A DNA stretch of 64,000 bases from Ehretia macrophylla (lineage: Eukaryota; Streptophyta; Magnoliopsida; Boraginales; Ehretiaceae), in the NCBI GenBank assembly GCA_037974665.1, contig CM075773.1, forward strand, positions 18,032,146 to 18,096,145. Direction: 5' to 3'. Numbering within the stretch: the first letter of the stretch is position 1; each line of letters begins with the position of its first letter. Below, in pieces: positions 23,660 through 34,180 of this stretch. A program made the position numbers and the translations under genes. Below the pieces are notes generated by a model. The model searched no databases. It was not told the DNA's origin and saw only the letters and a list, made by a program, of their open reading frames with translations.

Positions 23660-24216
23660 GTCATGTTGAGGGCACAATTCCTTTATGTGTTAACAGTTCA
23701 CAGTCCCAGCCTAGAGATATGGCCCATTCAAAAGGCCCAATGTTCTTAACGACAACCCATCCGCTTCAACAACGCAGCATCCTCGCAAGACGTAATATCG
23801 ACGCATTGTAGGGTCCTCTAATGTGCTGCGAGTAAGGTTGTCGTCCTTTTAACAGCTCACGACGTACGATCCGGGACGGAAAAACAGAGCAAAAGAAAAA
23901 AAGTGGCCCGAAACTGATGAAAACGTTCGATTTTGATCTCCGAAAAGGGCACAGCGAGCTGGCTAGCTGCCCCCATCGTAGAGCTCTAAGGGAGCTTTCC
24001 AACGGTATAATGTGCTTCTCGAAACTCCTTACGGATCAAAAGTTATGGTTACCGGAGCGACGGAGACGTAGTCACAAGCCCTACGCCCTCGGTTTGCGAG
24101 CCCAGCCTCCCCGTGAAGAGAAGTTGTCTTGCCCAAGGTGCCGTGGGATTCGATAATAGAAATTTGGTGGGTAAAGTATCTTGGCAACGCTAACCGGAGC
24201 AAAAAAAATTGAAAAG

Positions 24217-24335
24217 GTGGTGCAAGACGAGGACTTCCCAGGGGGTCACCCATCCTAGTAATACTCTCGCCCAAGCACGCTTAACTTCGGAGTTCTGGTG
24301 GGATCCGGTGCATTAGTGCTGGTATGATCGCACCC
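24217..24335 (-). rRNA. 5S rRNA: 5S rRNA gene, copy 37
   Basis: 119 nt with C118A, G110C, G75U and U38C. Short spacer upstream. Confidence 0.95.
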
Positions 24336-24856
24336 GTCATGTTGAGGGAACAATTCCTTTATGTGTTAACGGTTCACAGTCCCAGCCTAGAGATATGGCC
24401 CATTCAAAAGGCCCAATGGGCTTAACGATAACCCATCCGCTTCAACAACGCAGCATCCTCGCAAGACGTGATATCGACGCATTGTAGGGTCCTCTAATGT
24501 GCCGCGAGTAAGGTTGTCGTCCTTTTAACAGCTCACGACGTACGATCCGGGACCGAAAAACAGAGCAAAAGAAGAAAAGTGGCCCGAAACTGATGAAAAC
24601 GTTCGATTTTGAGCTCCGAAAAGGGCACAGCAAGCTAGCTTGCTGCCCCCGTCGTAGAGCTTTCAGAGAGCTTTCCAACGGTATGCTGTGCGCCTCGTAA
24701 CTCCTTACGGATCAAAAGTTATGGGCACCGATTTGCGGGCCCAGCCTCCACGTGAAGAGAAGTTGTCTTGCCCAAGGAGCCGTGGGATTCGATAATAGAA
24801 ATGTGGTGGGTAAAGTATCTTGGCAACCCTAACCGGAGCAAAAAAAATTGAAAAGG

Positions 24857-24975
24857 GGGGTCGAACACGAGGACTTCGCAGGGGGTCACCCATCCTAGTA
24901 CTACTCTCGCCCAAGCACGCTTAACTTCGGAGTTCTGATGGGATCCGGTGCATTAGTGCTGGTATGATCGCACCC
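24857..24975 (-). rRNA. 5S rRNA: 5S rRNA gene, copy 38
   Basis: 119 nt, identical to copy 36 (C114G, G113C, G98C), two units away. Short spacer upstream. Confidence 0.96.
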
Positions 24976-25497
24976 GTCATGTTGAGGGCACAATTCCTTT
25001 ATGTGTTAACAGTTCACAGTCCCAGCCTAGAGATATGGCCCATTCAAAAGGCCCAATGTTCTTAACGACAACCCATCCGCTTCAACAACGCAGCATCCTC
25101 GCAAGACGTAATATCGACGCATTTTAGAGCCCTCTAATGTCCTGCGAGTAAGGTTGTCGTCCTTTTAACTGCTCACGACGTTCGATCTGGGACGGAAAAA
25201 ACAGAGCAAAAGAAAAAAAGTGGCCCAAAACTGATGAAAATGTTCGATTTTGAGCTCCGAAAAAGGCACAGGAAGTTTGCTTGCTGCCCCCATCGTAGAG
25301 CTCTCAGAGAGCTTTCCAACGGTATGCTGTGCGCCTCGTAACTCCTTACGGATCAAAAGTTATGGGCACCGGTTTGCGGGCCCAGCCTCCACGTGAAGAG
25401 AAGTTGTCTTGCCCAAGGTGCCGTGGGATTCGATAATAGAAATGTGGTGGGTAAAGTATCTTGGCAACCCTAACCGGAGCAAAAAAAATTGAAAAGG

Positions 25498-25616
25498 GGG
25501 GTGCAACACGAGGACTTCCCAGGGGGTCACCCATCCTAGTACTACTCTCGCCTAAGCACGCTTAACTTCGGAGTTCTGATGGGATCCGGTGCATTAGTGC
25601 TGGTATGATCGCACCC
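25498..25616 (-). rRNA. 5S rRNA: 5S rRNA gene, copy 39
   Basis: 119 nt with only G64A at the end of the A box; identical to copy 43, its partner in the 2561-bp duplication. Confidence 0.97.
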
Positions 25617-26174
25617 GTCATGTTGAGGGCACAATTCCTTTATGTGTTAATAGTTCACAGTCCCAGCCTAGAGATATGGCCCATTCAAAAGGCCCAATGG
25701 GCTTAACGACAACCCATCCGCTTCAACAACGCAGCATCCTCGCAAGACGTGATATCGACGCATTGTAGGGTCCTCTAATGTGCCGCGAGTAAGGTTGTCG
25801 TCCTTTTAACAGCTCACGAAGTACGATCCGGGACGGAAAAATAGAGCAAAAGAAGAAAAGTGGCCCGAAACTGATGAAAACGTTCGATTTTGAGCTCCGA
25901 AAAGGGCACAGCAAGCTAGCTTGCTGCCCCCGTCGTAGAGCTCTCAGAGTGCTTTCCAACGGTATGTTGTGCACCTTGTAACTCCTTACGGATCAAAAGT
26001 TATGGGCACCGAAGCGACGGAGACCTGGTCACAAGCCCTACGCCCTCGGTTTGCTGGCCCAGCCTCCACGTGAAGAGAAGTTGTCTTGCCCAAGGTGCCG
26101 TGGGATTCGATAATAGAAATGTGGTGGGTAAAGTATCTTGGCAACCCTAACCGGAGCAAAAAAAATTGAAAAGG

Positions 26175-26293
26175 GGGGTCCAACACGAGGACTTCCCAGG
26201 GGGTCACCCATCCTAGTACTACTCTCGCCCAAGCACACTTAACTTCGGAGTTCTGATGGGATCCGGTGCATTAGTGCTGGTATGATCGCACCC
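26175..26293 (-). rRNA. 5S rRNA: 5S rRNA gene, copy 40, upstream spacer truncated
   Basis: 119 nt with C114G and C57U (A box), as in copy 44. The -1 C is changed to A, and the upstream spacer lacks 110 bp from -28 outward, including the site II cluster. It is a natural test of whether that region matters for transcription. Confidence 0.96.
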
Positions 26294-26741
26294 TTCATGT
26301 TGAGGGCACAATTCCTTTATATCGACGCATTGTAGGGTCCTCTAATGTGCCGCGAGTAAGGTTGTCGTCCTTTTAACAGCTCACGACGTACGATCCGGGA
26401 CGGAAAAACAGAGCAAAAGAAGAAAAGTGGCCCGAAATTGATGAAAATGTTCGATTTTGAGCTCCGAAAGGGGCAGAGCAAGCTAGCTTGTTGCCCCCGT
26501 CGTAGAGCTCTCAGAGAGCTTTCCAACGGTATGCTGGGCGCCTCGTAACTCCTTACGGATCAAAAGTTATGGGCACCGGAGCGACGGAGACCTAGTCACA
26601 AGCCCTACGCCCTCGGTTTGCGGGCCCAGCCTCCCCGTGAAGAGAAGTTGTCTTGCCCAAGGTGCCGTGGGATTCGATAATAGAAATGTGGTGGGTAAAG
26701 TATCTTGGCAACCCTAACCGGAGCAAAAAAAATTGAAAAGG
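26294..26741 (-). repeat. Spacer with 110-bp upstream deletion
   Basis: The interval between copies 40 and 41 is 567 bp. The spacer jumps from CCTTTAT (26314-26320) straight to ATCGACGCAT. It lacks the bases normally at -28 to -137, including the whole site II cluster, while the TATA-like core up to -27 remains. The breakpoint has 2-bp (AT) microhomology. The 37-bp long-form segment is retained. Confidence 0.9.
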
Positions 26742-26860
26742 GGGGTCGAACACGAGGACTTCGCAGGGGGTCACCCATCCTAGTACTACTCTCGCCCAAG
26801 CACGCTTAACTTCGGAGTTCTGATGGGATCCGGTGCATTAGTGCTGGTATGATCGCACCC
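26742..26860 (-). rRNA. 5S rRNA: 5S rRNA gene, copy 41
   Basis: 119 nt with C114G, G113C and G98C, identical to copies 36 and 38. Long spacer upstream. Confidence 0.96.
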
Positions 26861-27418
26861 GTCATGTTGAGGGCACAATTCCTTTATGTGTTAACAGTTC
26901 ACAGTCCCAGCCTAGAGATATGGCCCATTCAAAAGGCCCAATGTTCTTAACGACAACCCATCCGCTTCAACAACGCAGCATCCTCGCAAGACATAATATC
27001 GACGCATTGTAGGGTCCTCTAATGTGCTGCGAGTACGGTTGTCGTCCTTTTAACTGCTCACAACGTACGATCCGGGACGGAAAACCAGAGCAAAAGAAAA
27101 AAAGAGGCCCGAAAGTGATGAAAACGTAGGATTTTGATTTCTGAAAAGGGCACAGCGAGCTGGCTAGCTGCCCCCGTCGTAGAGCTCTAAGGGAGCTTTC
27201 CAACGGTATAATGTGCGCCTCGTCACTCCTTACAGATCAAAAGTTATGGGCACCGGAGCGACGGAGACGTAGTCACAAGCCCTACGCCCTCGGTTTGCGG
27301 GCCCAGCTTCCCCGTGAAGAGAAGTTGTCTTGCCCAAGGTGCCGTGGGATTCGATAATAGAAATGTGGTGGGTAAAGTATCTTGGCAACCCTAACCGGAG
27401 CAAAAAAAATTGAAAAGG

Positions 27419-27537
27419 GGGGCGCAACACGAGCACTTCCCAGGGGGTCACCCATCCTAGTACTACTCTCGCCCAAGCACGCTTAACTTCGGAGTTCTGA
27501 TGGGATCCGGTGCATTAGTGTTGGTATGATCGCACCC
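27419..27537 (-). rRNA. 5S rRNA: 5S rRNA gene, copy 42
   Basis: 119 nt with A115G, C104G and G17A. Short spacer upstream. Confidence 0.96.
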
Positions 27538-28058
27538 GTCATGTTGAGGGCACAATTCCTTTATGTGTTAACAGTTCACAGTCCCAGCCTAGAGATATGG
27601 CCCATTCAAAAGGCCCAAAGGGCTTAACGACAACCCATCCGCTTCAACAACGCAGCATCCTCGCAAGACGTGATATCGACGCATTGTAGGGTCCTCTAAT
27701 GTGCCGCGAGTAAGGTTGTCGTCCTTTTAACAGCTCACGACGTACGATCCGGGACGGAAAAACAGAGCAAAAGAAGAAAAGTGGCCCGAAACTGATGAAA
27801 ACGTTCGATTTTGAGCTCCGAAAAAGGCACAGGAAGCTTGCTTGCTGCCCCCGTCGTAGAGCTCTCAGAGAGCTTTCCAACGGTATGCTGTGCGCCTCGT
27901 AACTCCTTACGGATCAAAAGTTATGGGCACCGGTTTGCGGGCCCAGCCTCCACGTGAAGAGAAGTTGTCTTGCCCAAGGTGCCGTGGGATTCGATAATAG
28001 AAATGTGGTGGGTAAAGTATCTTGGCAACCCTAACCGGAGCAAAAAAAATTGAAAAGG

Positions 28059-28177
28059 GGGGTGCAACACGAGGACTTCCCAGGGGGTCACCCATCCTAG
28101 TACTACTCTCGCCTAAGCACGCTTAACTTCGGAGTTCTGATGGGATCCGGTGCATTAGTGCTGGTATGATCGCACCC
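28059..28177 (-). rRNA. 5S rRNA: 5S rRNA gene, copy 43
   Basis: 119 nt with only G64A; partner of copy 39. Confidence 0.97.
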
Positions 28178-28735
28178 GTCATGTTGAGGGCACAATTCCT
28201 TTATGTGTTAATAGTTCACAGTCCCAGCCTAGAGATATGGCCCATTCAAAAGGCCCAATGGGCTTAACGACAACCCATCCGCTTCAACAACGCAGCATCC
28301 TCGCAAGACGTGATATCGACGCATTGTAGGGTCCTCTAATGTGCCGCGAGTAAGGTTGTCGTCCTTTTAACAGCTCACGAAGTACGATCCGGGACGGAAA
28401 AATAGAGCAAAAGAAGAAAAGTGGCCCGAAACTGATGAAAACGTTCGATTATGAGTTCCGAAAAGGGCATAGCGAGCTAGCTTGCTGCCCCCGTCGTAGA
28501 GCTCTCAGAGTGCTTTCCAACGGTATGCTGTGCGCCTCGTAACTCCTTACGGATCAAAAGTTATGGGCACCGGAGCGACGGAGACCTGGTCACAAGCCCT
28601 ACGCCCTCGGTTTGCGGGCCCAGCCTCCACGTGAAGAGAAGTTGTCTTGCCCAAGGTGCCGTGGGATTCGATAATAGAAATGTGGTGGGTAAAGTATCTT
28701 GGCAACCCTAACCGGAGCAAAAAAAATTGAAAAGG

Positions 28736-28854
28736 GGGGTCCAACACGAGGACTTCCCAGGGGGTCACCCATCCTAGTACTACTCTCGCCCAAGCACACT
28801 TAACTTCGGAGTTCTGATGGGATCCGGTGCATTAGTGCTGGTATGATCGCACCC
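28736..28854 (-). rRNA. 5S rRNA: 5S rRNA gene, copy 44
   Basis: 119 nt with C114G and C57U; partner of copy 40, but with a complete long spacer upstream. Confidence 0.97.
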
Positions 28855-29412
28855 GTCATGTTGAGGGCACAATTCCTTTATGTGTTAACGGTTCACAGTC
28901 CCAGCCTAGAGATATGGCCCATTCAAAAGGCCCAATGGGCTTAACGACAACCCATCCGCTTCAACAACGCAGCATCCTCGCAAGACGTGATATCGACGCA
29001 TTGTAGGGTCCTCTAATGTGCCGCGAGTAAGGTTGTCGTCCTTTTAACAGCTCACGACGTACGATCCGGGACGGAAAAATAGAGCAAAAGAAGAAAAGTG
29101 GCCCAAAACTGATGAAAACGTTCGATTTTGAGCTCCGAAAAGGGCATAGCAAGCTAGCTTGTTGCCCCCGTCGTAGAGCTCTCAGAGAGCTTTCCAACGG
29201 TATGCTGTGCGCCTCGTAACTCTTTACGGATCAAAAGTTATGGGCACCGGATCGAAGGAGACCTAGTCACAAGCCCTACGCCCTCGGTTTGCGGGCCCAG
29301 CCTTCCCGTGAAGATAAGTTGTCTTGCCCAAGGTGCCGTGGGATTCGATAATAGAAATGTGGTGGGTAAAGTATCTTGGCAACCCTAACCGGAGCAAAAA
29401 AAATTGAAAAGG

Positions 29413-29531
29413 GGGGTGCAACACGAGGACTTCCCAGGGGGTAACCCATCCTAGTACTACTCTCGCCCAAGCACGCTTAACTTTGGAGTTCTGATGGGTG
29501 CCGGTGCATTAGTGCTGGTATGATCGCACCC
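29413..29531 (-). rRNA. 5S rRNA: 5S rRNA gene, copy 45
   Basis: 119 nt with G89U (C box), G48A, U33A and A32C. The last two abolish the BamHI site. Short spacer upstream. Confidence 0.95.
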
Positions 29532-30051
29532 GTCGTGTTGAGGGCACAATTTCTTTATGTGTTAACGGTTCACAGTCCCAGCCTAGAGATATGGCCCATT
29601 CAAAAGGCCCAATTGGCTTAATGACAACACATCCGCTTCAACAACGCAGCATCCTCGAAAGACGTGAAATCGACGCATTGTAGGGTCCTCTAATGTGCCG
29701 CGAGTAAGGTTGTCGTCCTTTTAACAGCTCACGACGTACGATCCGGGACGAAAAAACAAAGCAAAAGAAGAAAAGTGGCCCGAAACTGATGAAAACGTTC
29801 GATTTTGAGCTCCAAAAAAGGCACAGGAAGCTAGCTTGCTGCCCCCGTCGTAGAGCTCTCAGAGAGCTTTCCAACGGTATGCTGTGCACCTCGTAACTCC
29901 TTACGGATCAAAAGTTATGGGCACCGGTTTGCGGGCCCAGCCTCCACGTGAAGAGAAGTTGTCTTGCCCAAGGTGCCGTGGGATTCGATAATAGAAATGT
30001 GGTGGGTAAAGTATCTTGGCAACCCTAACCGGAGCAAAAAAAATTGAAAAG

Positions 30052-30170
30052 GGGGTGCAACACGAGGACTTCCCAAGGGGTCACCCATCCTAGTACTACT
30101 CTCGCCCAAGCACGCTTAACTTCGGAGTTCTGATGGGATCCGGTGCATTAGTGCTGGTATGATCGCACCC
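30052..30170 (-). rRNA. 5S rRNA: 5S rRNA gene, copy 46
   Basis: 119 nt with only C95U at the edge of the C box. Confidence 0.97.
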
Positions 30171-30728
30171 GTCATGTTGAGGGTACAATTCCTTTATGTG
30201 TTAACAGTTCACAGTCCCAGCCTAGAGATATGGCCCATTCAAAAGGCCCAATGGGCTTAACGACAACCCATCCACTTCAACAACGTAGCATCCTAGCAAG
30301 ATGTGGTATCGATGCATTGTAGGGTCCTCTAATGTGCCGCGAGTAAGGTTGTCGTCCTTTTAACAGCTCACGACGTACGATCCGGGACGGAAAAACAGAG
30401 CAAAAGAAGAAAAGTGGCCCGAAACTGATGAAAACGTTCAATTTTGAGCTCCAAAAAGGGCACAGCGAGCTAGCTAGCTGCCCCCGTCGTAGAGCTCTCA
30501 GAGAGCTTTCCAACGGTATGCTGTGCGCCTCGTAACTCCTTACGGATCAAAAGTTATGGGCACCGGAGCGACGGAGACCTAGTCACAAGCCCTACGCCCT
30601 CGGTTTGCGGGCCCAGCCTCCCCGTGAAGAGAAGTTGACTTGCCCAAGGTGCCGTGGGATTCGATAATAGAAATGTGGTGGGTAAAGTATCTTGGCAACC
30701 CTAACCGGAGCAAAAAAAATTGAAAAGG

Positions 30729-30847
30729 GGGGTGCAACACGAGGACTTCCCACGGGGTCACCCATCCCAGTACTACTCTCGCCCAAGCACGCTTAACTTC
30801 AGAGTTCTGATGGGATCCGGTACATTAGTGCTGGTATGATCGCACCC
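30729..30847 (-). rRNA. 5S rRNA: 5S rRNA gene, copy 47
   Basis: 119 nt with C95G, A80G, C47U and C26U. Two changes lie in the C box. Short spacer upstream. Confidence 0.95.
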
Positions 30848-31367
30848 GTCATGTTGAGGGCACAATTCCTTTATGTGTTAAAGGTTCATAGTCCCAGCCA
30901 AGAGATATGGCCCATTCAAAAGGCCCAATGGGCTTAACGACAACCCATCCGCTTCAACAACGCAGCATCCTCGTAAGATGTGATATCGACGCATTGTAGG
31001 GTCCTCTAATGTGCCACGAGTAAGGTTGTCGTCCTTTTAACAGCTCACGACGTACGATTCGGGTCGGAAAAACAGAGCAAAAGAAGAAAGTGGCCCGAAA
31101 CTGATGAAAACGTTCGATTTTGAGCTCCGAATAGGGAACAGCAAGCTTGCTTGCTGCCCCCATCGTAGATCTCTCAGAGAGCTTTCCAACGGTATGTTGT
31201 GCGGCTCGTAACTCCTTACGGATCAAAAGTTATGTGCACCGGTTTGCGGGCCCAGCCTCCACGTGAAGAGAAGTTGTCTTGCCCAAGGTGCCGTGGGATT
31301 CGATAATAGAAATGTGGTGGGTAAAGTATCTTGGCAACCCTAACCGGAGCAAAAAAAATTGAAAAGA

Positions 31368-31486
31368 GGGGTGCAACACGAGGACTTCTCAGGGGGTCAC
31401 CCATCCTAGTACTACTCTCGCCCAAGCACGCTTAACTTCGGAGTTCTGATGGGATCCGGTGCATTAGTGCTGGTATGATCGCACCC
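31368..31486 (-). rRNA. 5S rRNA: 5S rRNA gene, copy 48
   Basis: 119 nt with only G98A. One extra base lies just upstream, near -5, shifting the start relative to the TATA-like element. Confidence 0.96.
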
Positions 31487-32044
31487 GTCAATGTTGAGGG
31501 CACAATTCCTTTATGTGTTAACGGTTCACAGTCCCAGCCTAGAGATATGGCCCATTCAAAAGGCCCAATGGGCTTAACGACAACCCATCCGCTTCAACAA
31601 CAAAGCATCCTCGCAAGACGTGATATCGACGCATTGTAGGGTCCTCTAATGTGCCGCGAGTAAGGTTGTCGTCCTTTTAACAGCTCACGACGTACGATCC
31701 GGGACGGAAAAATAGAGCAAAAGAAGAAAAGTGTCCCGAAACTAATGAAAACGGTTGATTTTGAGCTCCGAAAAGGGCAAAGCGAGCTAACTTGCTGCCC
31801 CCGTCGTAGAGCTCTCAGAGAGCTTTCCAACGGTATGCTGTGCGCCTCGCAACTCTTTACGGATCAAAAGTTATGGGCACCAGAGCGACGGAGACCTAGT
31901 CACAAGCCCTACGCCCTCGGTTTGCGGGTCAGCCTCCCCGTGAAGAGAAGTTGACTTGCCCAAGGTGCCGTGGGATTCGATAATAGAAATGTGGTGGGTA
32001 AAGTATCTTGGCAACCCTAACCGGAGCAAAAAAAATTGAAATGG

Positions 32045-32163
32045 GGGGTGCAACACGAGGACTTCCCAGGGGGTCACCCATCCGAGTACTACTCTCGCCC
32101 AAGCACGCTTAACTTCGGAGTTCTGCTGTGATCCGGTGCATTAGTGCTAGTATGATTGCACCC
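32045..32163 (-). rRNA. 5S rRNA: 5S rRNA gene, copy 49
   Basis: 119 nt with A80C, U38G, C35A, C15U and G7A. The immediate upstream flank is also altered. Short spacer upstream. Confidence 0.94.
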
Positions 32164-32683
32164 GTAAAGTTGAGGGCACAATTCCTTTGTGTTAACGGTT
32201 TACAGTCCCAGCCTAGAGAGATGGCCCATTCAGAAGGCCCAATAGGCTTAACGACAACCCATCCGCTACAGCAACGCAGCATCCTCGCAAGACGTGATAT
32301 CGACGCATTGGAGGGTCCTCTAATGTGTCGCGAGTAAGGTTGTCGTCCTTTTAACAGCTCACGACGTACGATCCAGGACGGAAAAATAGAGCAAGAGAAG
32401 AAAAGTGGCCCGAAACTGATGAAAATGTTCGATTTTGAGCTCCAAAAAAGGCACAGCCAGCTCGCTTGCTGCCACCGTCGTAGAGCTCTCAGAGAGCTTT
32501 CCAACGGTATGCTGTGCGACTCGTAACTCCTTACGGATCAAAAGTTATGGGCACCAGTTTGCGGGCCCAGCCTCCACGTGAAGAGAAGTTGTCTTGCCCA
32601 AGGTGCCGTGGGATTCGATAATAGAAATGTGGTGGGTAAAGTATCTTGGCAACCCTAACCGGAGCAAAAAAAAATTGAAAAGG

Positions 32684-32802
32684 GGGGTGCAACACGAGGA
32701 CTTCCCAGGGGGTCACCCATCCTAGTACTACTCTCGCCGAAACACGCTTAACTTCGGAGTTCTGATGGGATCCGGTGCATTAGTGCTGGTATGATCACAC
32801 CC
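32684..32802 (-). rRNA. 5S rRNA: 5S rRNA gene, copy 50
   Basis: 119 nt with G64C and C61U (A box) and C6U. G64C is shared with copy 51. Short spacer upstream. Confidence 0.96.
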
Positions 32803-33323
32803 GTCATGTTGAGGGCACAATTCCTTTATGTGTTAACAGTTCACAGTCCCAGCCTAGAGATATGGCCCATTCAAAAGGCCCAATGGGCTTAACGACAACC
32901 CATCCGCTTCAACAACGCAGCATCCTCGCAAGACGTGATATCGACGCATTGTAGGGTCCTCTAATGTGCCGCGAGTAAGGTTGTCGTCCTTTTAACAGCT
33001 CACGACGTACGATCCGGGACGGAAAAACAGAGCAAAAGAAGAAAAGTGGCCCGAAACTGATGAAAACGTTCGATTTTGAGCTCCGAAAAAGGCACAGCAA
33101 GCTTGCTTGCTGCCCCCGTCATAGAGCTCTCAGAGAGCTTTCCAACGGTATGCTGTGCGCCTCGTAACTCCTTACGGATCAAAAGTTATGGGCACCAGTT
33201 TGCGGGCCCAGCCTCCACGTGAAGAGAAGTTGTCTTGCCCAAGGTGCCGTGGGATTCGATAATAGAAATGTGGTGGGTAAAGTATCTTGGCAACCCTAAC
33301 CGGAGCAAAAAAAATTGAAAAGG

Positions 33324-33442
33324 GGGGTGCAACACGAGGACTTCCCAGGGGGTCACCCATCCTAGTACTACTCTCGCCGAAGCACGCTTAACTTCGGAGT
33401 TCTGATGGGATCCGGTGCATTAGTGCTGGTATGATCGCACCC
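33324..33442 (-). rRNA. 5S rRNA: 5S rRNA gene, copy 51
   Basis: 119 nt with only G64C. It lies just left of the nine-unit higher-order repeat. Confidence 0.97.
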
Positions 33443-33838
33443 GTCATGTTGAGGGCACAATTCCTTTATGTGTTAACAGTTCACAGTCCCAGCCTAGCGA
33501 TATGGCCCATTCAAAAGGCCCAATGGGCTTAACGACAACCCATCCGCTTCAACAACGCAGCATCCTCGCAAGACGTGATATCGACGCATTGTAGGGTCCT
33601 CTAATGTGCCGCGAGTAAGGTTGTCGTCCTTTTAACAGCTCACGACGTACGATCCGGGACGGAAAAACATAGCAAAAGAAGAAAAGTGGCCCGAAACTGA
33701 TGAAATCGTTCGATTATGAGCTCCGAAAAGGGCAAAGCGAGCTACCTTGCTGCTCCCGTCGTAGAGCTCTCAGAGTGCTTTCCAACGATATGCTGTGCGC
33801 CTCGTAACTCCTTACGGATCAAAAGTTATGGGCACCGG

Positions 33839-33875
33839 AGCGACGGAGACCTGGTCACAAGCCCTACGCCCTCGG
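33839..33875. repeat. 37-bp indel segment defining long units (example)
   Basis: Shown in the interval between copies 51 and 52. The segment begins AGCGACGGAG and ends GCCCTCGG. Short units lack it and read CACCGGTTTGCGG across the junction. CGG stands just before the segment and again at its end, which suggests deletion between 3-bp direct repeats. It is present in 69 intervals, absent from 25, and also present in the 567-bp deleted interval. Confidence 0.9.
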
Positions 33876-33968
33876 TTTGCTGGCCCAGCCTCCACGTGAA
33901 GAGAAGTTGTCTTGCCCAAGGTGCCGTGGGATTCGATAATAGAAATGTGGTGGGTAAAGTATCTTGGC

Positions 33969-33976
33969 AACCCTAA
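33969..33976. promoter_or_regulatory. Telo-box-like AACCCTAA (example)
   Basis: The octamer AACCCTAA, a short match to the plant telomere repeat, sits 25 bp beyond the 3' end of copy 52 and recurs in most units. Telo-boxes often accompany site II motifs in plant ribosomal protein gene promoters. In many units at 13-19 kb and 51-64 kb it reads AACGCTAA. Confidence 0.5.
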
Positions 33977-33983
33977 CCGGAGC

Positions 33984-33998
33984 AAAAAAAATTGAAAA
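33984..33998 (-). terminator. Pol III terminator, TTTT plus T8 (example, copy 52)
   Basis: In RNA orientation the gene end is followed by CC, then TTTT, CAA and a run of eight T. Two T-runs in tandem give a primary and a back-up Pol III terminator. The pattern recurs downstream of nearly all copies; copies 14 and 27 lose the first run, and copies 21, 23 and 82 interrupt the second. Confidence 0.85.
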
Positions 33999-34022
33999 GG
34001 GGGGTGCAACACGAGGACTTCC

Positions 34023-34040
34023 CAGGGGGTCACCCATCCT
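34023..34040 (-). promoter_or_regulatory. C box of the 5S internal promoter (example, copy 52)
   Basis: RNA positions 80-97, the main TFIIIA contact in 5S genes generally. The most frequent changes are at C95 and G97, at the 3' edge of the box. Confidence 0.85.
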
Positions 34041-34047
34041 AGTACTA

Positions 34048-34053
34048 CTCTCG
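34048..34053 (-). promoter_or_regulatory. Intermediate element of 5S internal promoter (example, copy 52)
   Basis: RNA positions 67-72. Changes here occur in copies 3, 6, 20, 21, 27, 30, 34, 56, 66, 75 and 95. Confidence 0.8.
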
Positions 34054-34055
34054 CC

Positions 34056-34070
34056 CAAGCACGCTTAACT
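34056..34070 (-). promoter_or_regulatory. A box of the 5S internal promoter (example, copy 52)
   Basis: RNA positions 50-64. With the intermediate element and C box it forms the type 1 Pol III internal control region bound by TFIIIA and TFIIIC. The sequence matches plant 5S genes. Confidence 0.85.
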
Positions 34071-34139
34071 TCGGAGTTCTGATGGGATCCGGTGCATTAG
34101 TGCTGGTATGATCGCACCCGTCATGTTGAGGGCACAATT

Positions 34140-34147
34140 CCTTTATG
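34140..34147 (-). promoter_or_regulatory. TATA-like upstream element of 5S gene (example, copy 52)
   Basis: In RNA orientation this reads CATAAAGG at -28 to -21, with GC at -14/-13 and C at -1. The spacing fits the plant 5S upstream promoter known from Arabidopsis (TATA-like near -28, GC near -12, C at -1). It is present upstream of nearly every copy; the upstream of copies 53 and 62 has CATAAATG. Confidence 0.75.
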
Positions 34148-34180
34148 TGTTAACAGTTCACAGTCCCAGCCTTGAGATAT

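Larger units (their letters stand above)
25251..26293 (-). repeat. Dispersed duplication, left copy (period 2561 bp)
   Basis: Genes 39 and 40 and their spacers match genes 43 and 44 four units to the right. Shared private marks are a short spacer, GTTAATAGTTC, CACGAAGTACG, G64A in 39 and 43, and C114G with C57U in 40 and 44. The left copy alone carries the 110-bp deletion just beyond it. Confidence 0.8.
27812..28854 (-). repeat. Dispersed duplication, right copy (period 2561 bp)
   Basis: Counterpart of 25251-26293. The upstream spacer of copy 44 keeps the 110 bp that are missing upstream of copy 40. The deletion therefore arose after the duplication, or was present in only one parental unit. 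Confidence 0.8.
34001..34119 (-). rRNA. 5S rRNA: 5S rRNA gene, copy 52 (reference copy)
   Basis: 119 nt, identical to the window consensus, and used for the example boxes and terminator. It starts with G preceded by C at -1. The A box lies at 34056-34070, the intermediate element at 34048-34053 and the C box at 34023-34040. It is the first gene of higher-order copy A. Confidence 0.98.

Noticed and set aside
32109-32504. A longer open frame (131 codons) and another at 42219-42572 (117 codons) on the other strand
   Set aside because: Each exists only in one unit through chance loss of stops and crosses 5S gene sequence; neighbouring units lack it.
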